Assembly (NCBI GenBank): GCA_035559995.1 | Contig: DATMAM010000023.1 | Location: 52,724-116,723, forward strand | Length of the DNA stretch: 64,000 nt | Direction of reading: 5' to 3' | Source: DATMAM01 sp035559995 | Lineage (GTDB): Bacteria > Desulfobacterota > Binatia > UBA9968 | Shown: piece by piece, positions 46,123 to 55,185 of the stretch | Layout: each line of letters opens with the position of its first letter | Position numbering within the stretch: the stretch's first letter is position 1 | Translations under genes and position numbers: made by a program | The notes under the pieces: model-generated | The model's database searches: none | Told to the model about the DNA's origin: nothing | Seen by the model: only the letters and a program-made list of their open reading frames with translations

Positions 46123-47082
46123 CTAGCTGACTCTTCCGCCGTAGAGCCCGTCGATGAACCCGCTCTCATCGACTTCGCGCAGATAGTGCACGTCCCAGAG
46201 GGCGAGCGGGCTTAGCTCTTCCGCCGCCTTGTCTTTCAGCAGGCAAAGCTCGTGGGCGTGCATGACGGCCTCGGGAAGCGGGTAGGGCCTCACGGGCATG
46301 CGCGCGAGCCTTTCCGCGCGCGCCGACGAGGCTTCCGGCACGCGCCTGCGCAGGCCGTCCAGAATGCGCTCGGTCTCCTCGCGCCGCGTGCGCGCGAAGT
46401 GAATGCCCATCACGATCGCCTTGACGAATCTTTCTCCGAGCCGGTCTTTGCGTTTCAGCGTGGAAGTCGACGTGGTCAAGGTCGGGCCATTGATCATGGG
46501 AAGCGCGTGGAGCTCGAGAACGTGAAATCCCGCCTCCTCGTACGCTCGCGTGTCGCCGGTCACGAACGTCGCGTCGGCGCCTCCGGACTGGAGCAGCTCG
46601 AACTGTAGTTTTCTCGCCGCCGGCGTCATGTCCTCGCCGATGTCCACCCATTTGACCTCGTCGAGGCGGAGGCCGGCGCGCAGTAAATAAATCATGTGGT
46701 TGCCGCGGACGTGGTTAAAGCCCGCGACGCGGCCTTCCATCGCGAGATCGGCGATTCTCTTTCCGCGAAGCTCCGCAAGCGCACGGATCGGCGCGCGCGA
46801 GACGAGTTTATCTCTCACGCTGTTGCTCGGCGAGGCGATGCAGACGATCGGCTTTCCTCTGGCGACGAGCGCGTAGGGCGTAATGTGGTTGCCGGAAATA
46901 AAGTCGATTTTGCCGTCGAACAGCGCCGCCTCCGCTTCCGGCGGGCTGCCGCAATACTCCATGCCGAGCCACTCGATGTTTAGCTTCTCCCATATCCCCG
47001 CCTTCTCGATGACTTCCCACAGGGGCAGGTGGGAATGCGAACGGTAGAAAGCGCGAATCTCGATCGGTTCATAATCGGCCAT
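46123..47082 (-). CDS. NMT1-like substrate-binding protein without signal peptide
   Basis: A 319-residue protein with the type II periplasmic-binding fold. It begins MADYEPIEIRAFYRSHSHLPLWEVIEKAGIWEKLNIEWLG, followed by EAALFDGKIDFISGNHITPYALVARGKPIVCIASP, the NMT1/THI5 layout. No signal peptide or lipobox precedes it. The start at 47082 is set by GGAGGCGAAA directly upstream, so the lack of signal is real for this start. It may be a cytoplasmic sensor or enzyme like yeast THI5. It is a single gene downstream of the pterin dehydratase. Confidence 0.82.
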   Translation of the reverse strand: MADYEPIEIRAFYRSHSHLPLWEVIEKAGIWEKLNIEWLGMEYCGSPPEAEAALFDGKIDFISGNHITPYALVARGKPIVCIASPSNSVRDKLVSRAPIRALAELRGKRIADLAMEGRVAGFNHVRGNHMIYLLRAGLRLDEVKWVDIGEDMTPAARKLQFELLQSGGADATFVTGDTRAYEEAGFHVLELHALPMINGPTLTTSTSTLKRKDRLGERFVKAIVMGIHFARTRREETERILDGLRRRVPEASSARAERLARMPVRPYPLPEAVMHAHELCLLKDKAAEELSPLALWDVHYLREVDESGFIDGLYGGRVS

Positions 47083-47173
47083 TTTCGCCTCCGCCTTTTG
47101 AGTTTGGAGTAGGAACGATCGCAAAAGCCTCGCGCCAGACGTGGCGCATGGGATTGAATGCTCGCGGTTCGGT

Positions 47174-47500
47174 CTATCCGCTTGCCGCGTCGATCTTGGC
47201 CGCCAGGATGAAATCGTTTTCCGATAGACCGTCGATCGCGTGCGTCCAGATGTCAAAACGGACGCGGTTGTAGTGAATGTGAATGTCCGGGTGGTGTCCT
47301 TCCGCTTCGGCGATAACGGCGACTTTGTCGACGAACTTCATCGCGGCGGCGAAATCCTCAAAGCTGAACTCTTTGGTGATCCATTTGCCCGCAAGCGACC
47401 AGCCGGGGAGCTGCGCCAGGTAGCTCTCGACCTGAGGTTCCTGCAGAGGCGGCACGCTCCCTTCGCAAGGAACGCATTTCTTTTTTGCCAGCTCGCTCAT
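47174..47500 (-). CDS. 4a-hydroxytetrahydrobiopterin dehydratase (PCD/DCoH)
   Basis: A 108-residue pterin-carbinolamine dehydratase that recycles the pterin cofactor of aromatic amino-acid hydroxylases. The motif AEAEGHHPDIHIHYNRVRFDIWTH holds the catalytic His residues, and LPGWSLAGKWITKEFSFEDFAAAMKFVDKVA is the usual first half. The start at 47500 follows AAGGAG. No phenylalanine hydroxylase is nearby; PCDs also occur with molybdopterin-related genes. It lies 181 bases downstream of the ridA-like gene. Confidence 0.93.
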   Translation of the reverse strand: MSELAKKKCVPCEGSVPPLQEPQVESYLAQLPGWSLAGKWITKEFSFEDFAAAMKFVDKVAVIAEAEGHHPDIHIHYNRVRFDIWTHAIDGLSENDFILAAKIDAASG

Positions 47501-47681
47501 GCTCTGAATTCTCCTTCGAAATTGGATTGCACCCCGTTTTGTTTCCGACGCCCCTTCGCGCGCGAGCGACTGAAATCCAGGAGAACGAAAAAAAGCCGCA
47601 TCCGCCGGCCGGAAACGACGTAAGAAAAGCGCCCGGCGCGCAAGACTTTCCGGGACAGGATACGCCGCGGGCGGCCCCAAC

Positions 47682-48077
47682 CTACAGGACCGCAATGCCC
47701 GCGATCTCGATCAGGTACTCTTCGCGCGCCAGCCCCTTGACGACGACCAACGTGCTGGTTGGCGGCGTCCCCTTGTAGTACTGCATCCTCACACGGTTGT
47801 AGCCTTCGCGGTACTTGATGTCCGTGATGTACGTCGTCGTCATCACCAGATTATCGAACGAACCGCCCGCCTCTTCGAGCACCGCGGCGATGTTCTTGAA
47901 GACCTGATGCGCTTGCGCCTCGATGTCGCCTTTGCCGACGATGTTTCCGTCCTTGTCGCTCGCGGTCTGCCCCGCGATGAACAAGAGCTGACCGGGGCTC
48001 GTGAGCAGTCCCTGCGAATACCTCGGCCTGGGATCGTTGAGCGCCTCGGGTTGAACGACCTTTTTGCTTATCGCCAT
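47682..48077 (-). CDS. RidA-family protein
   Basis: A 131-residue member of the RidA/YjgF/YER057c family, which hydrolyses reactive enamine/imine intermediates or related compounds. Marks are LLFIAGQTASDKDGNIVGKGD, NLVMTTTYITDIKYREGYNRVR and the C-terminal LIEIAGIAVL, where the Arg and Glu form the ligand site. The start at 48077 follows GAAGGAGGC. It lies 22 bases downstream of the ABC ATPase gene, probably in the same transcript, which suggests that the importer brings in an amino-acid-like or amine compound. Confidence 0.92.
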   Translation of the reverse strand: MAISKKVVQPEALNDPRPRYSQGLLTSPGQLLFIAGQTASDKDGNIVGKGDIEAQAHQVFKNIAAVLEEAGGSFDNLVMTTTYITDIKYREGYNRVRMQYYKGTPPTSTLVVVKGLAREEYLIEIAGIAVL

Positions 48078-48099
48078 AGAGCCTCCTTCCTTTCTTGGA

Positions 48100-49173
48100 T
48101 TACGGATAGACATGCCACCGATCGGGCGGCAAAAAGACAGAAGCTTGCTGGCCAACTTGAAGGTCGGTGTCGCCCGGAAGCTTCACGATGAGGACGACGC
48201 CGTTCGCCTCGATTTCGAGCAGAGCGGCGTCCCCCAAATAGTTCTTGGTGACGACCTGGCCCCTGAGGCTGTTGCTGCTCTGCTCGTCCCGCTCGAGCAG
48301 GCCGACGTGTTCCGGTCGGATTGCGAGGGTTACCTCTCTGCCCGAAGGGATGTCGTGCGGCAGCCGGCAATGAATTTTTCCGAGAGGCGAATGGACCACC
48401 CCTCGATCCTTGACCGTCCCCTTGATGAGGTTCATCTCGCCCACGAACTGGGCGACAAAGAGACTCTTTGGATGCGCGTAAACCTCCCGCGGCCGCCCCA
48501 CCTGAAGGATCTCGCCGTCGTTCATGACGCAGACTTTGTCTCCGAGGCTCAACGCCTCCGCCTGATCGTGCGTGACGTAGAGGGTTGTGACGCCGATCGC
48601 CCGCGTGATCTTTTTCAGCTCGACGCGCATCCGCTCGCGCAGGCGCGCGTCGAGGTTGCTGAGCGGCTCGTCCATGAGCAGAATCTTCGGCTCGGTGACG
48701 AGCGCTCTGGCCATGGCGACGCGCTGCTGCTGGCCGCCGCTCAGGTCCGTGGCCGGGCGGTCGGCGAGCCCTTCGAGCTGGACGAGCTTGAGGGCCTGGC
48801 GGACCTTTTCGGCAACGAGATTTTTTGGCACGCGCCGGTATCCCTGCGTCAACGGAAAGGCGATATTTTGAAACACGGTCATGTGCGGCCATATGGCGTA
48901 TGATTGGAACACCATGCCGATATCGCGCTTTTCGGTCGGGACATAGATGCCCCTGGGTGGCGAGTTCACGAGGACGCCGCCGATCTCGATTTCCCCGGCG
49001 TCCGGCCTTTCGAGCCCGGCAACGCACCGGAGCGTGGTCGTCTTGCCTGAGCCGCTCGGGCCCAGGAGCACGCAAAACTCGCCCGCGCCGACCTCCAAAT
49101 CGATCCCCTGGAGCGCGCGCACGGTTCCGTGGCGCGCGGCGAAAGACTTGCGAAGGCCGCTAACCCGGATCAT
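48100..49173 (-). CDS. ABC transporter ATP-binding protein (PotA/FbpC-like)
   Basis: A 357-residue importer ATPase with Walker A LLGPSGSGKTT, the LSGGQQQRVAMARALV signature, Walker B ILLMDEPLSNLDARLR, and the TLYVTHDQAEALSLGDKV H-loop. The C-terminal TOBE-type regulatory domain begins near residue 240. It matches the PotA/FbpC group (polyamine, iron or 2-aminoethylphosphonate import). It lies 15 bases downstream of the permease gene. Confidence 0.93.
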   Translation of the reverse strand: MIRVSGLRKSFAARHGTVRALQGIDLEVGAGEFCVLLGPSGSGKTTTLRCVAGLERPDAGEIEIGGVLVNSPPRGIYVPTEKRDIGMVFQSYAIWPHMTVFQNIAFPLTQGYRRVPKNLVAEKVRQALKLVQLEGLADRPATDLSGGQQQRVAMARALVTEPKILLMDEPLSNLDARLRERMRVELKKITRAIGVTTLYVTHDQAEALSLGDKVCVMNDGEILQVGRPREVYAHPKSLFVAQFVGEMNLIKGTVKDRGVVHSPLGKIHCRLPHDIPSGREVTLAIRPEHVGLLERDEQSSNSLRGQVVTKNYLGDAALLEIEANGVVLIVKLPGDTDLQVGQQASVFLPPDRWHVYP

Positions 49174-49188
49174 GGAATCGTTCCAAAA

Positions 49189-50946
49189 CTAGGCTGCGCT
49201 GCCGACTTCTCCGACGCGGGCGAAGGCGAAGCGCAGCACGCCGACGACAAAAAGCGCGAACAGAATCAGCACCACGCCGAGAGCCGAAACCTCCGGAATC
49301 CACCCGGATCCCCAGAACTGCCAGACCACGGTCGAAATGACGACGTTTTTGCGCGTGAACAGCGTAAGCGCCATCGTGACTTCCCGGTAGGAGAGAAGCC
49401 CGATCCAAATCCAGCTGTTGAAGATACCCGCGGCGATCAGCGGGATCACGATGCGCACGAGAACGCGCGGGGTGGACGCGCCGGCAACTTTTCCCGCCTC
49501 CTCGAGCTCGCGGTGGACCTGAATCATGACGCTGTTCGTCGTGCGCGTGCCGTAGGCGATCCAGTTGATCGTGTGCGCGAGAACGATGATGAAGATCGTG
49601 CCGTACAGCGGAAAAATATCCCGGTAGGCCAGGCCCAGGTACGCCAGGCCCACGGCCAAAAGGATTCCCGGAACCGCGTGCGGCACGAAGGCGAGCGTGT
49701 CGAGAACGCCGCGGAACTTTACCTGAGTTCGAACGACGACCCAGGAGACGAGCACGCTCAGAACCATGGTCGCGGTCGGGACGGCGAACATCAGGATGAT
49801 CGTGTTGATGAACGGCAGCGCCCCGGTATGCTGCGGGATCGCAAGATAGTGCTTGAGCGTCAGCGAAGCGAGCGCGCTCGCGGACGGCAGTTGCAGGTAA
49901 GGCAAGAGCGACGCCCAGAGCAAAACGAGAAACGGAATGAAGACCTCGATCGCGAGGTAGAGGAAAACAAAAGCAAGCGCCGGCCACTTCCAGCGGCCCA
50001 GGGCGATCTCGCGCGGCCGGTAGCCCCGGCCTGTGATCACCGTGTACTTCTTGCCTTGCTTGACCAGCCGCACGTACAGAGCGGCGAGAACGAGCCCGAG
50101 CAGGAGCATCATAGCGCCGTACGCGCCCGCGATGCCGTAGGACGGCAAACCGGTCGAGGGCGTGGTCGCCTGGTAGATCAGCGAGCTTAGAACGAGGATG
50201 CGCGCGGGAAGGCCGACGATGGCGGGCACCTCGAAGACCGCAATGGCGGTCATAAAGAGATAGACCATCACCCCGGCGATCGCCGGCAGCGTGATGGGGA
50301 TATTGATCTTCAGGAAAGTTCTGAGCTTGCTCACCCCGCCGGTATAAGCCGCTTCCTCCAGAGCGGGATCCATGGCCCGATAGGCGGCGGCAAGCATGAA
50401 GAACGCGCCGGGCACGAAGGAGATCCCCTGGATAAAAGCCATGCCGGTCAGGTTGTAGAGGCTGAGCGGCGGGCTGTCCAGCGCGAAAATTTTTTGCAGC
50501 CACTGATTGATAAGCCCGATGCGCGGGCTCAAAAGCAAGATCCACGCGATCGTGCGGAGAAAAACGGGGATGAGGATCCCCACCGTGAGGAGGACGTAGA
50601 TCGTCTTCTTCAAGGGAATGTCCGTGCGCATCAGCAGCCAGACGAGCGGCACGGTGAACAGCAGCGCTACGGCGACGCTGCCGAACGCGAACGCGAGCGT
50701 GTTGAAAAGGATCTCGTAAGTCCCGGAATCGGAATAGACCTCGACAAAATTCTCCAAGGTAAGCGGCGTCGCCTCTCCCGGAAAGCCGGTCCTCAGGCTC
50801 ATCAGGACGACCATGCCGATCGGCACCCCGACGAGCGCCGAGAGCGCCACGAAAAGAAAGCCGGCAAAGGCGGTGACGCCGTATTGGCGAATCCGGCCGA
50901 CGGTTTCCCGGAGGGCGACGGCGCCGCGGAGAGACTCGGCTTTCAC
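49189..50946 (-). CDS. ABC transporter permease, two permease domains fused (FbpB-like)
   Basis: A 585-residue membrane protein with about twelve spans and two coupling loops: GGVSKLRTFLKINIPITLPAIAG in the first half and AGASTPRVLVRIVIPLIAAG in the second. One polypeptide thus supplies both membrane subunits, as in FbpB. It begins at a GTG (50946) behind AAGGCGACAC. It is the central gene of a complete importer (binding protein, permease, ATPase), the only complete non-phosphate ABC system in the window. Confidence 0.93.
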   Translation of the reverse strand: MKAESLRGAVALRETVGRIRQYGVTAFAGFLFVALSALVGVPIGMVVLMSLRTGFPGEATPLTLENFVEVYSDSGTYEILFNTLAFAFGSVAVALLFTVPLVWLLMRTDIPLKKTIYVLLTVGILIPVFLRTIAWILLLSPRIGLINQWLQKIFALDSPPLSLYNLTGMAFIQGISFVPGAFFMLAAAYRAMDPALEEAAYTGGVSKLRTFLKINIPITLPAIAGVMVYLFMTAIAVFEVPAIVGLPARILVLSSLIYQATTPSTGLPSYGIAGAYGAMMLLLGLVLAALYVRLVKQGKKYTVITGRGYRPREIALGRWKWPALAFVFLYLAIEVFIPFLVLLWASLLPYLQLPSASALASLTLKHYLAIPQHTGALPFINTIILMFAVPTATMVLSVLVSWVVVRTQVKFRGVLDTLAFVPHAVPGILLAVGLAYLGLAYRDIFPLYGTIFIIVLAHTINWIAYGTRTTNSVMIQVHRELEEAGKVAGASTPRVLVRIVIPLIAAGIFNSWIWIGLLSYREVTMALTLFTRKNVVISTVVWQFWGSGWIPEVSALGVVLILFALFVVGVLRFAFARVGEVGSAA

Positions 50947-50976
50947 GTGTCGCCTTTTCTTACGCCGCGATTTCTC

Positions 50977-52002
50977 TCATCGGTCGAAGCCGAGAATCTT
51001 CCCGTACTGGCGCGCGAGCTTGTCGATCATTTCGGCTTTGTCTTGCTTCATGAATACGACCTGTTTCCCCTGAGCGAACTTGTACGCTTTGGTTCCCTTC
51101 GCGTGGACCGAGGTGTGGCCCGTGTATTTTTCCCACACCTCCTGAGCCTCGGGGGTCGTCATGAAAACCACGAACAGATGACCGACGTTCGGATGAGGGG
51201 CGCCCTTCAAAACCCCGACGTGATATTCGGGGGAGATCACCGGCGACACCTCCTCGGCGAAGGCGAGCGGCGCTCCCGTTTCCGCCGCTTCGTGGAGCTG
51301 GCTATCCTGCAACGTGGCGGAAACGAGAACTTCGCCGATCAGAAGCCGCTGCGCCATCTCTCCGGCGCGGCTGAGAGTGGGCTTGAGCTCGGCAAGCTTC
51401 TTTACGAAAGCCGTCGTCTTCTCTTCGCCCCAGGGGCCGGCGGCAAGCCGCGCCCAATGGTGCGTCGAGTTAATCACGCCCAGTTTCCCGCCCTTCCATT
51501 TCGGGTCGAGAAGATCTTCCCATTTCTTGGGCACGTCTTTGGCCGGGAGAATCTTTTTGTTGTATGCGGGCAGCGCAAACTGGTTCGCGACCGAGACCGT
51601 GCCGCTGTCGTACTCGATCTGATTCGGGCTGACGCCCAGGGATTTGTAGTCGAACGGGATGTGAAGTTTTCTCAGCCAGAGCGATCCGTGGTGCGCATCG
51701 GTGACGACCATGATGTCCCACTCGGGCGCCACGCCCGAAGCGGAAAGCCCTACCACCTTCGCGGTGTCGCGCGTCATGTTCCCGGACGGGCTATAGTTGA
51801 GTTTAATGTTCAAGCCGTATTTCTTGTTGAACGCCGCCGCGAGCGCCTGAGCGCCCTGCGGGCCCAACGTCGAGGGTCCATAGAATTCGATCACGCCCTC
51901 TTTTTTGGCGGCCGCGATCAGATCGTCGATCTTGGCCGCGGCCGCGTTTGCCGGGGAGAATCCAACGAGCGCCGCGAGCAAGAGAAGCCGGGCTTGTTTC
52001 AT
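50977..52002 (-). CDS. Family 1 extracellular solute-binding protein of the adjacent ABC importer
   Basis: A 341-residue periplasmic binding protein. The signal peptide (MKQARLLLLAALVGFSPANAAAA) ends before KIDDLIAAAKKEGVIEFYGPSTLGPQGAQ. The C-terminal half has AETGAPLAFAEEVSPVISPEYHVGVLKGAPHPNVGHLF, typical of the iron/putrescine-like group. ATG 52002 is five bases after AGGAGG; a GTG two codons earlier is too close to that site. It heads the importer operon. Confidence 0.92.
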   Translation of the reverse strand: MKQARLLLLAALVGFSPANAAAAKIDDLIAAAKKEGVIEFYGPSTLGPQGAQALAAAFNKKYGLNIKLNYSPSGNMTRDTAKVVGLSASGVAPEWDIMVVTDAHHGSLWLRKLHIPFDYKSLGVSPNQIEYDSGTVSVANQFALPAYNKKILPAKDVPKKWEDLLDPKWKGGKLGVINSTHHWARLAAGPWGEEKTTAFVKKLAELKPTLSRAGEMAQRLLIGEVLVSATLQDSQLHEAAETGAPLAFAEEVSPVISPEYHVGVLKGAPHPNVGHLFVVFMTTPEAQEVWEKYTGHTSVHAKGTKAYKFAQGKQVVFMKQDKAEMIDKLARQYGKILGFDR

Positions 52003-52115
52003 AAACACCTCCTGACTAGGGCCAAAGTTCGCTTAACTTCTATGTAACCGTTATGCGGATTTCAAGCATGGCAAGGTAAGCTGGAGATTGCGCCGGACGG
52101 TCGGCAGAACAGCTT

Positions 52116-52200
52116 CGTAGGATGGGTAGAGGCGCCTTGCGCCGATACCCATCGTCTCCTTGTCTGAACGGTGGGTATCGCTGGCGCTCAACGACCTACA
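52116..52200. repeat. REP-like palindromic element
   Basis: GATGGGTA-GA-GGCGC-CTT-GCGCC-GA-TACCCATC (52121-52153) is a perfect hairpin interrupted only by facing GA pairs. A second part (GGTGGGTATCGCTGGCGCTCAACG) follows, and GTAGG/CCTAC close the element. Its second part resembles the hairpin at 57370, so this is a dispersed repeat. It lies upstream of the importer operon, about 110 bases from its first gene. Confidence 0.75.
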
Positions 52201-52284
52201 GATTTCTGGGCAAAAAAGTCAAGTAGTGCCCGGCAGATATAAGCTTGCTATGGAAGAGGGTAACCGGCAACGTTTGGGAGATTG

Positions 52285-52530
52285 CTAATCTACCTTGAAG
52301 ATAGCTGAGGAGTGATCAGGAGTTTTCCCGTCGTGTGGATCGGCCCGGTGTAATTTGACATATGCTCCAAAACCGGCTGCGATAGCCGCGAGGCCCATTG
52401 TAATTGGGGGTGGTATAACACTTGCGGCCAGGGAGGCCGTAAACGTCAGCCCAACGCTTGCAATTAGAGAGATGGATGCCACATCAGTAAAAGAAGTTTC
52501 CTTTTGTTCATTTTCGTTTTTCATCTTCAC
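52285..52530 (-). CDS. Small membrane-associated hypothetical protein of AT-richer module
   Basis: An 81-residue protein that I do not recognise. An N-terminal Lys/Glu/Asn-rich stretch (MKMKNENEQKETSF) precedes one or two hydrophobic segments (ISLIASVGLTFTASLAASVI and ITMGLAAIAAGFGAYV) and a short polar tail. It overlaps the upstream gene by four bases. Base and codon use are clearly AT-richer than in the surroundings, suggesting acquisition from elsewhere. Function unknown. Confidence 0.6.
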   Translation of the reverse strand: MKMKNENEQKETSFTDVASISLIASVGLTFTASLAASVIPPPITMGLAAIAAGFGAYVKLHRADPHDGKTPDHSSAIFKVD

Positions 52531-52970
52531 ACCGTTTTGATAAAAAAAATGAAGGCAGCTAAATGCCTCAGCCCGATACCGTTCGCAAATAGCCCTAACT
52601 GTTTAAATTGCGCCCAGCTTGTATTGTATTCGGTCGCTTCCCAGTCTTGATGTAAGGATAGCACGAACAGCAAGGAACAAAAGGCTACCACGATAAAGGC
52701 TGCCGTCGTTAACATTCCCACATAAAGCTCATCAGGAATCGGTGTTTTTGATTGAACTAACGGTTGGAGTTGTCTTAACAACTCGAACATGTACAAAAAT
52801 GCTGCAGAGATAGATGCCAACGTCGCCTGGACACCCAAGTAAAAATCTTGCCTTTTAAGTCCACGCTCGTTCTTGCGAATAAGTTTTTTAGCAACAGCGC
52901 CCAGCAAAAGAAAAATTAGCGGCACCCCAAAAGCTGCGGTGGCGGGGTGTGCTAAAAAGGCAAGAACCAT
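52527..52970 (-). CDS. Four-helix membrane hypothetical protein of AT-richer module
   Basis: A 147-residue membrane protein with about four hydrophobic spans: FGVPLIFLLLGAVAKKL, TLASISAAFLYMFEL, TAAFIVVAFCSLLFVLSL and LAAFIFFI. I do not recognise the family. AGGAGG lies only two bases before the ATG at 52970, so the true start may be slightly different. It overlaps the next small gene by four bases; the pair looks like a two-component membrane module of foreign base composition, next to a repeat element. Confidence 0.6.
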   Translation of the reverse strand: MVLAFLAHPATAAFGVPLIFLLLGAVAKKLIRKNERGLKRQDFYLGVQATLASISAAFLYMFELLRQLQPLVQSKTPIPDELYVGMLTTAAFIVVAFCSLLFVLSLHQDWEATEYNTSWAQFKQLGLFANGIGLRHLAAFIFFIKTV

Positions 52971-53066
52971 GGCCTCCTATACTACTCGTTGTTCCCCCAC
53001 TTCAATGGCTAAATTGGTCTGATTCAGAACACACGCACTCAGTTCTCGACCCAGGATCAATGTCGG

Positions 53067-54269
53067 TTAAAACGTCGGGCCGGTGTATTCCAGAATGTAT
53101 AATCCCCCGTGAATGCGATCGGTCACGTAGACCAGCCGGTCGGTGTCCACGAAAAGATCGTTGAACATCGGCGCTTTCTGGCCCGCGGGCGGCGGCGGAA
53201 TGAAAAAGCCGATCTCCTCGGGGCGGAATTTGTTGCGGATGTCGAAGACGCGAAGGCCGGCGTTGTAGTACGTGACGAAAATTAGGTTTTCGCTCTGAAA
53301 CGAGCCGGGCCGGTTCTCGTGGACATTGTGCGGCCCGAAGCGAAGGCCGCGTTTGCAGAAGTCTCCGTCCGGCACGGGGCAGGTGCTCACGATGACCGGA
53401 TTTCTCTCTTCGCGAATGTCGATCAGCCACACGCGCTTTTCGCCCTCCTGGCAGTTCTCCTTTACCGATTCATCGACGGCGACGACGAGCTTTCTTCCCG
53501 GAAGAGGCAAAGTGGTATGAGCATAGCCGCCGAAGGGCGGGCTCCAGTCGATGCGGCTGATGGTCTTTGGCCGGCCGATGTCCGAGATATCGACGATGGC
53601 CATGCCGGCGTCGACCATAGCGACGTAGGCGCGATCGCCGTCGGCAATGACGCCGTGGACGTAAAAGTGCTCGCCGGGAAACGGCGTCCAGCCGGGCGGC
53701 GTCTCCTCTCCCTCCTTGGTCCCCGGGATCCACCAGAGGCCGGCCTGGCGCGGGTGTGACGGATCGGAGAGGTCGGCGATGAGATAGAGCCTTTCTTTAA
53801 AGCCGCCCATCGTCGAAGCGACGTGAGCATACTTGCCGTCGCTGAACCACATCCGATGCACGCCCTTGCCGGGAACGCGCAGATAGCCGATCTCGCGCGG
53901 CTGTGCGGGGTTTGCGATGCTGTACACGCGAATGCCGGCCTCGTTCGGCGCTGCGGGGTTGTCCTTTGCCGGACCGAAATAGACGCGCTCCTGATTCTGA
54001 ATGAGGATGTCGCCGACGATTTGAACCTTGTGCGCGTGAGTGTTCTCGGGGTGCGTCATTTGATGAACGACGCGCGGCTTCTCGGGATCGGAGCAATCGA
54101 CGATCGAAAGCGCCATCGGCGAGGTTCCGAGATGAGCGACGTAAGCGTAACGGCCGGATTTGATCACCTGCATGCCGTCGCCGTGGCCGTTTAGGTCGGT
54201 GTGACCCACAATTCGCAGGTTCACCGCCTCGCTGCGGTTTTGAATCGCGACTGCTTCTTGAGAGGGCAC
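53067..54269 (-). CDS. LVIVD-repeat beta-propeller-like protein
   Basis: A 400-residue protein made of about six to seven repeats of the LVIVD type. Visible copies are MALSIVDCSDPEKPRVV, IRVYSIANPAQPREIGYL, LYLIADLSDPSHPRQAG, MAIVDISDIGRPKTI, VWLIDIREERNPVIV and LRVFDIRNKFRPEEIG. Such repeats form propeller blades, usually in exported or surface proteins. No signal peptide is visible at the chosen start. It is the last gene of a run with an FAH-family gene and a binding-protein gene. The function is unknown; a binding role is likely. Confidence 0.8.
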   Translation of the reverse strand: MPSQEAVAIQNRSEAVNLRIVGHTDLNGHGDGMQVIKSGRYAYVAHLGTSPMALSIVDCSDPEKPRVVHQMTHPENTHAHKVQIVGDILIQNQERVYFGPAKDNPAAPNEAGIRVYSIANPAQPREIGYLRVPGKGVHRMWFSDGKYAHVASTMGGFKERLYLIADLSDPSHPRQAGLWWIPGTKEGEETPPGWTPFPGEHFYVHGVIADGDRAYVAMVDAGMAIVDISDIGRPKTISRIDWSPPFGGYAHTTLPLPGRKLVVAVDESVKENCQEGEKRVWLIDIREERNPVIVSTCPVPDGDFCKRGLRFGPHNVHENRPGSFQSENLIFVTYYNAGLRVFDIRNKFRPEEIGFFIPPPPAGQKAPMFNDLFVDTDRLVYVTDRIHGGLYILEYTGPTF

Positions 54270-54287
54270 GGCAGGCTCCTTTGGCGG

Positions 54288-55178
54288 TTATGGTTTGGCC
54301 GCGAGCGCGCGGCTGAGATATTGCTGATCGTAGAACCGGCTGAGATCGGTCCCCAGCGGCGGGCTAAAGCCGAACTCGACGCGCAATTTGAGGACCGTTT
54401 CGAGCCCGCGCAGATTGAGCTCCGATGTCGGAGGCAGGTTCGCGAGCCGGCCGGCGGCGGCCGACGAGCTCAGGCTTTGGTCGGCGGCGATGAGCCGGAT
54501 CGCCTCAGCGCGGTTTTCCACGCGTCTGGCCCACGCCGCGGCAGACTCCCACGCGCGCAAAAAACGCACGAGCAGTTCCGGTTCCTTTTCGGCCCAAGCG
54601 CGCGCGACCGCGAGCACGCCTCCGGGATAGTCGGGAAGCGCCGCGCGGTGGTCTCCGAAGCGGACCATTCCCGCCGCCTCCGCCTCTTGGTCCCACGGCG
54701 GATTCAAGATCGCGGCGAACGTCTCGCCGCGCTTCATCGATGCCAGCCTGTGGGCGGTGGCGCCGGTGGGGACGAGCTCGTAGTCGTTGTTCCGCAGGTC
54801 CAGTCCTTGGGTTAAGAGAATGCGCCGCAGCACCAGGGCGTACGCGGTGTCGACGGCGTCGACCGCAAGCGGCTTGCGGCGAAGGTCGCTCCAGTCGCGA
54901 ATCTCCGGCCGGACGTAAACCGGGAGCAGAATCGCGGCGGCGGCCTGAGCGACCGCGATCATCTCCGCTTTTTCCCGGCCGGACCACGCGAGCACGTTGT
55001 CGAAGGCGGTCGACGCGATATCGTACTTGCCGGCGCCGAGGCCGCGCATCTGCGCGGTCGAGTTGGGCGTGACCGCGACCTCGACCTCGACGCCTTGAGC
55101 CGCAAAAAGCCCGCGCTGGCGCGCGATGCTCGTCGCGGCATCCGCGTTAAAGACGATCATGCGGACAAAAGCAGGCAT
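54288..55178 (-). CDS. NMT1-like substrate-binding protein without signal peptide
   Basis: A 296-residue type II binding-fold protein that begins MPAFVRMIVFNADAATSIARQRGLFAAQGVEVEVAVTPNS. It has GAGKYDIASTAFDNVLAW, the NMT1/SsuA-type layout, and no signal peptide. It lies 19 bases upstream of the LVIVD gene and seven bases after the FAH gene. The run suggests that it senses or presents the FAH pathway substrate, which is an inference. Confidence 0.8.
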   Translation of the reverse strand: MPAFVRMIVFNADAATSIARQRGLFAAQGVEVEVAVTPNSTAQMRGLGAGKYDIASTAFDNVLAWSGREKAEMIAVAQAAAAILLPVYVRPEIRDWSDLRRKPLAVDAVDTAYALVLRRILLTQGLDLRNNDYELVPTGATAHRLASMKRGETFAAILNPPWDQEAEAAGMVRFGDHRAALPDYPGGVLAVARAWAEKEPELLVRFLRAWESAAAWARRVENRAEAIRLIAADQSLSSSAAAGRLANLPPTSELNLRGLETVLKLRVEFGFSPPLGTDLSRFYDQQYLSRALAAKP

Positions 55179-55185
55179 CGCCGCC

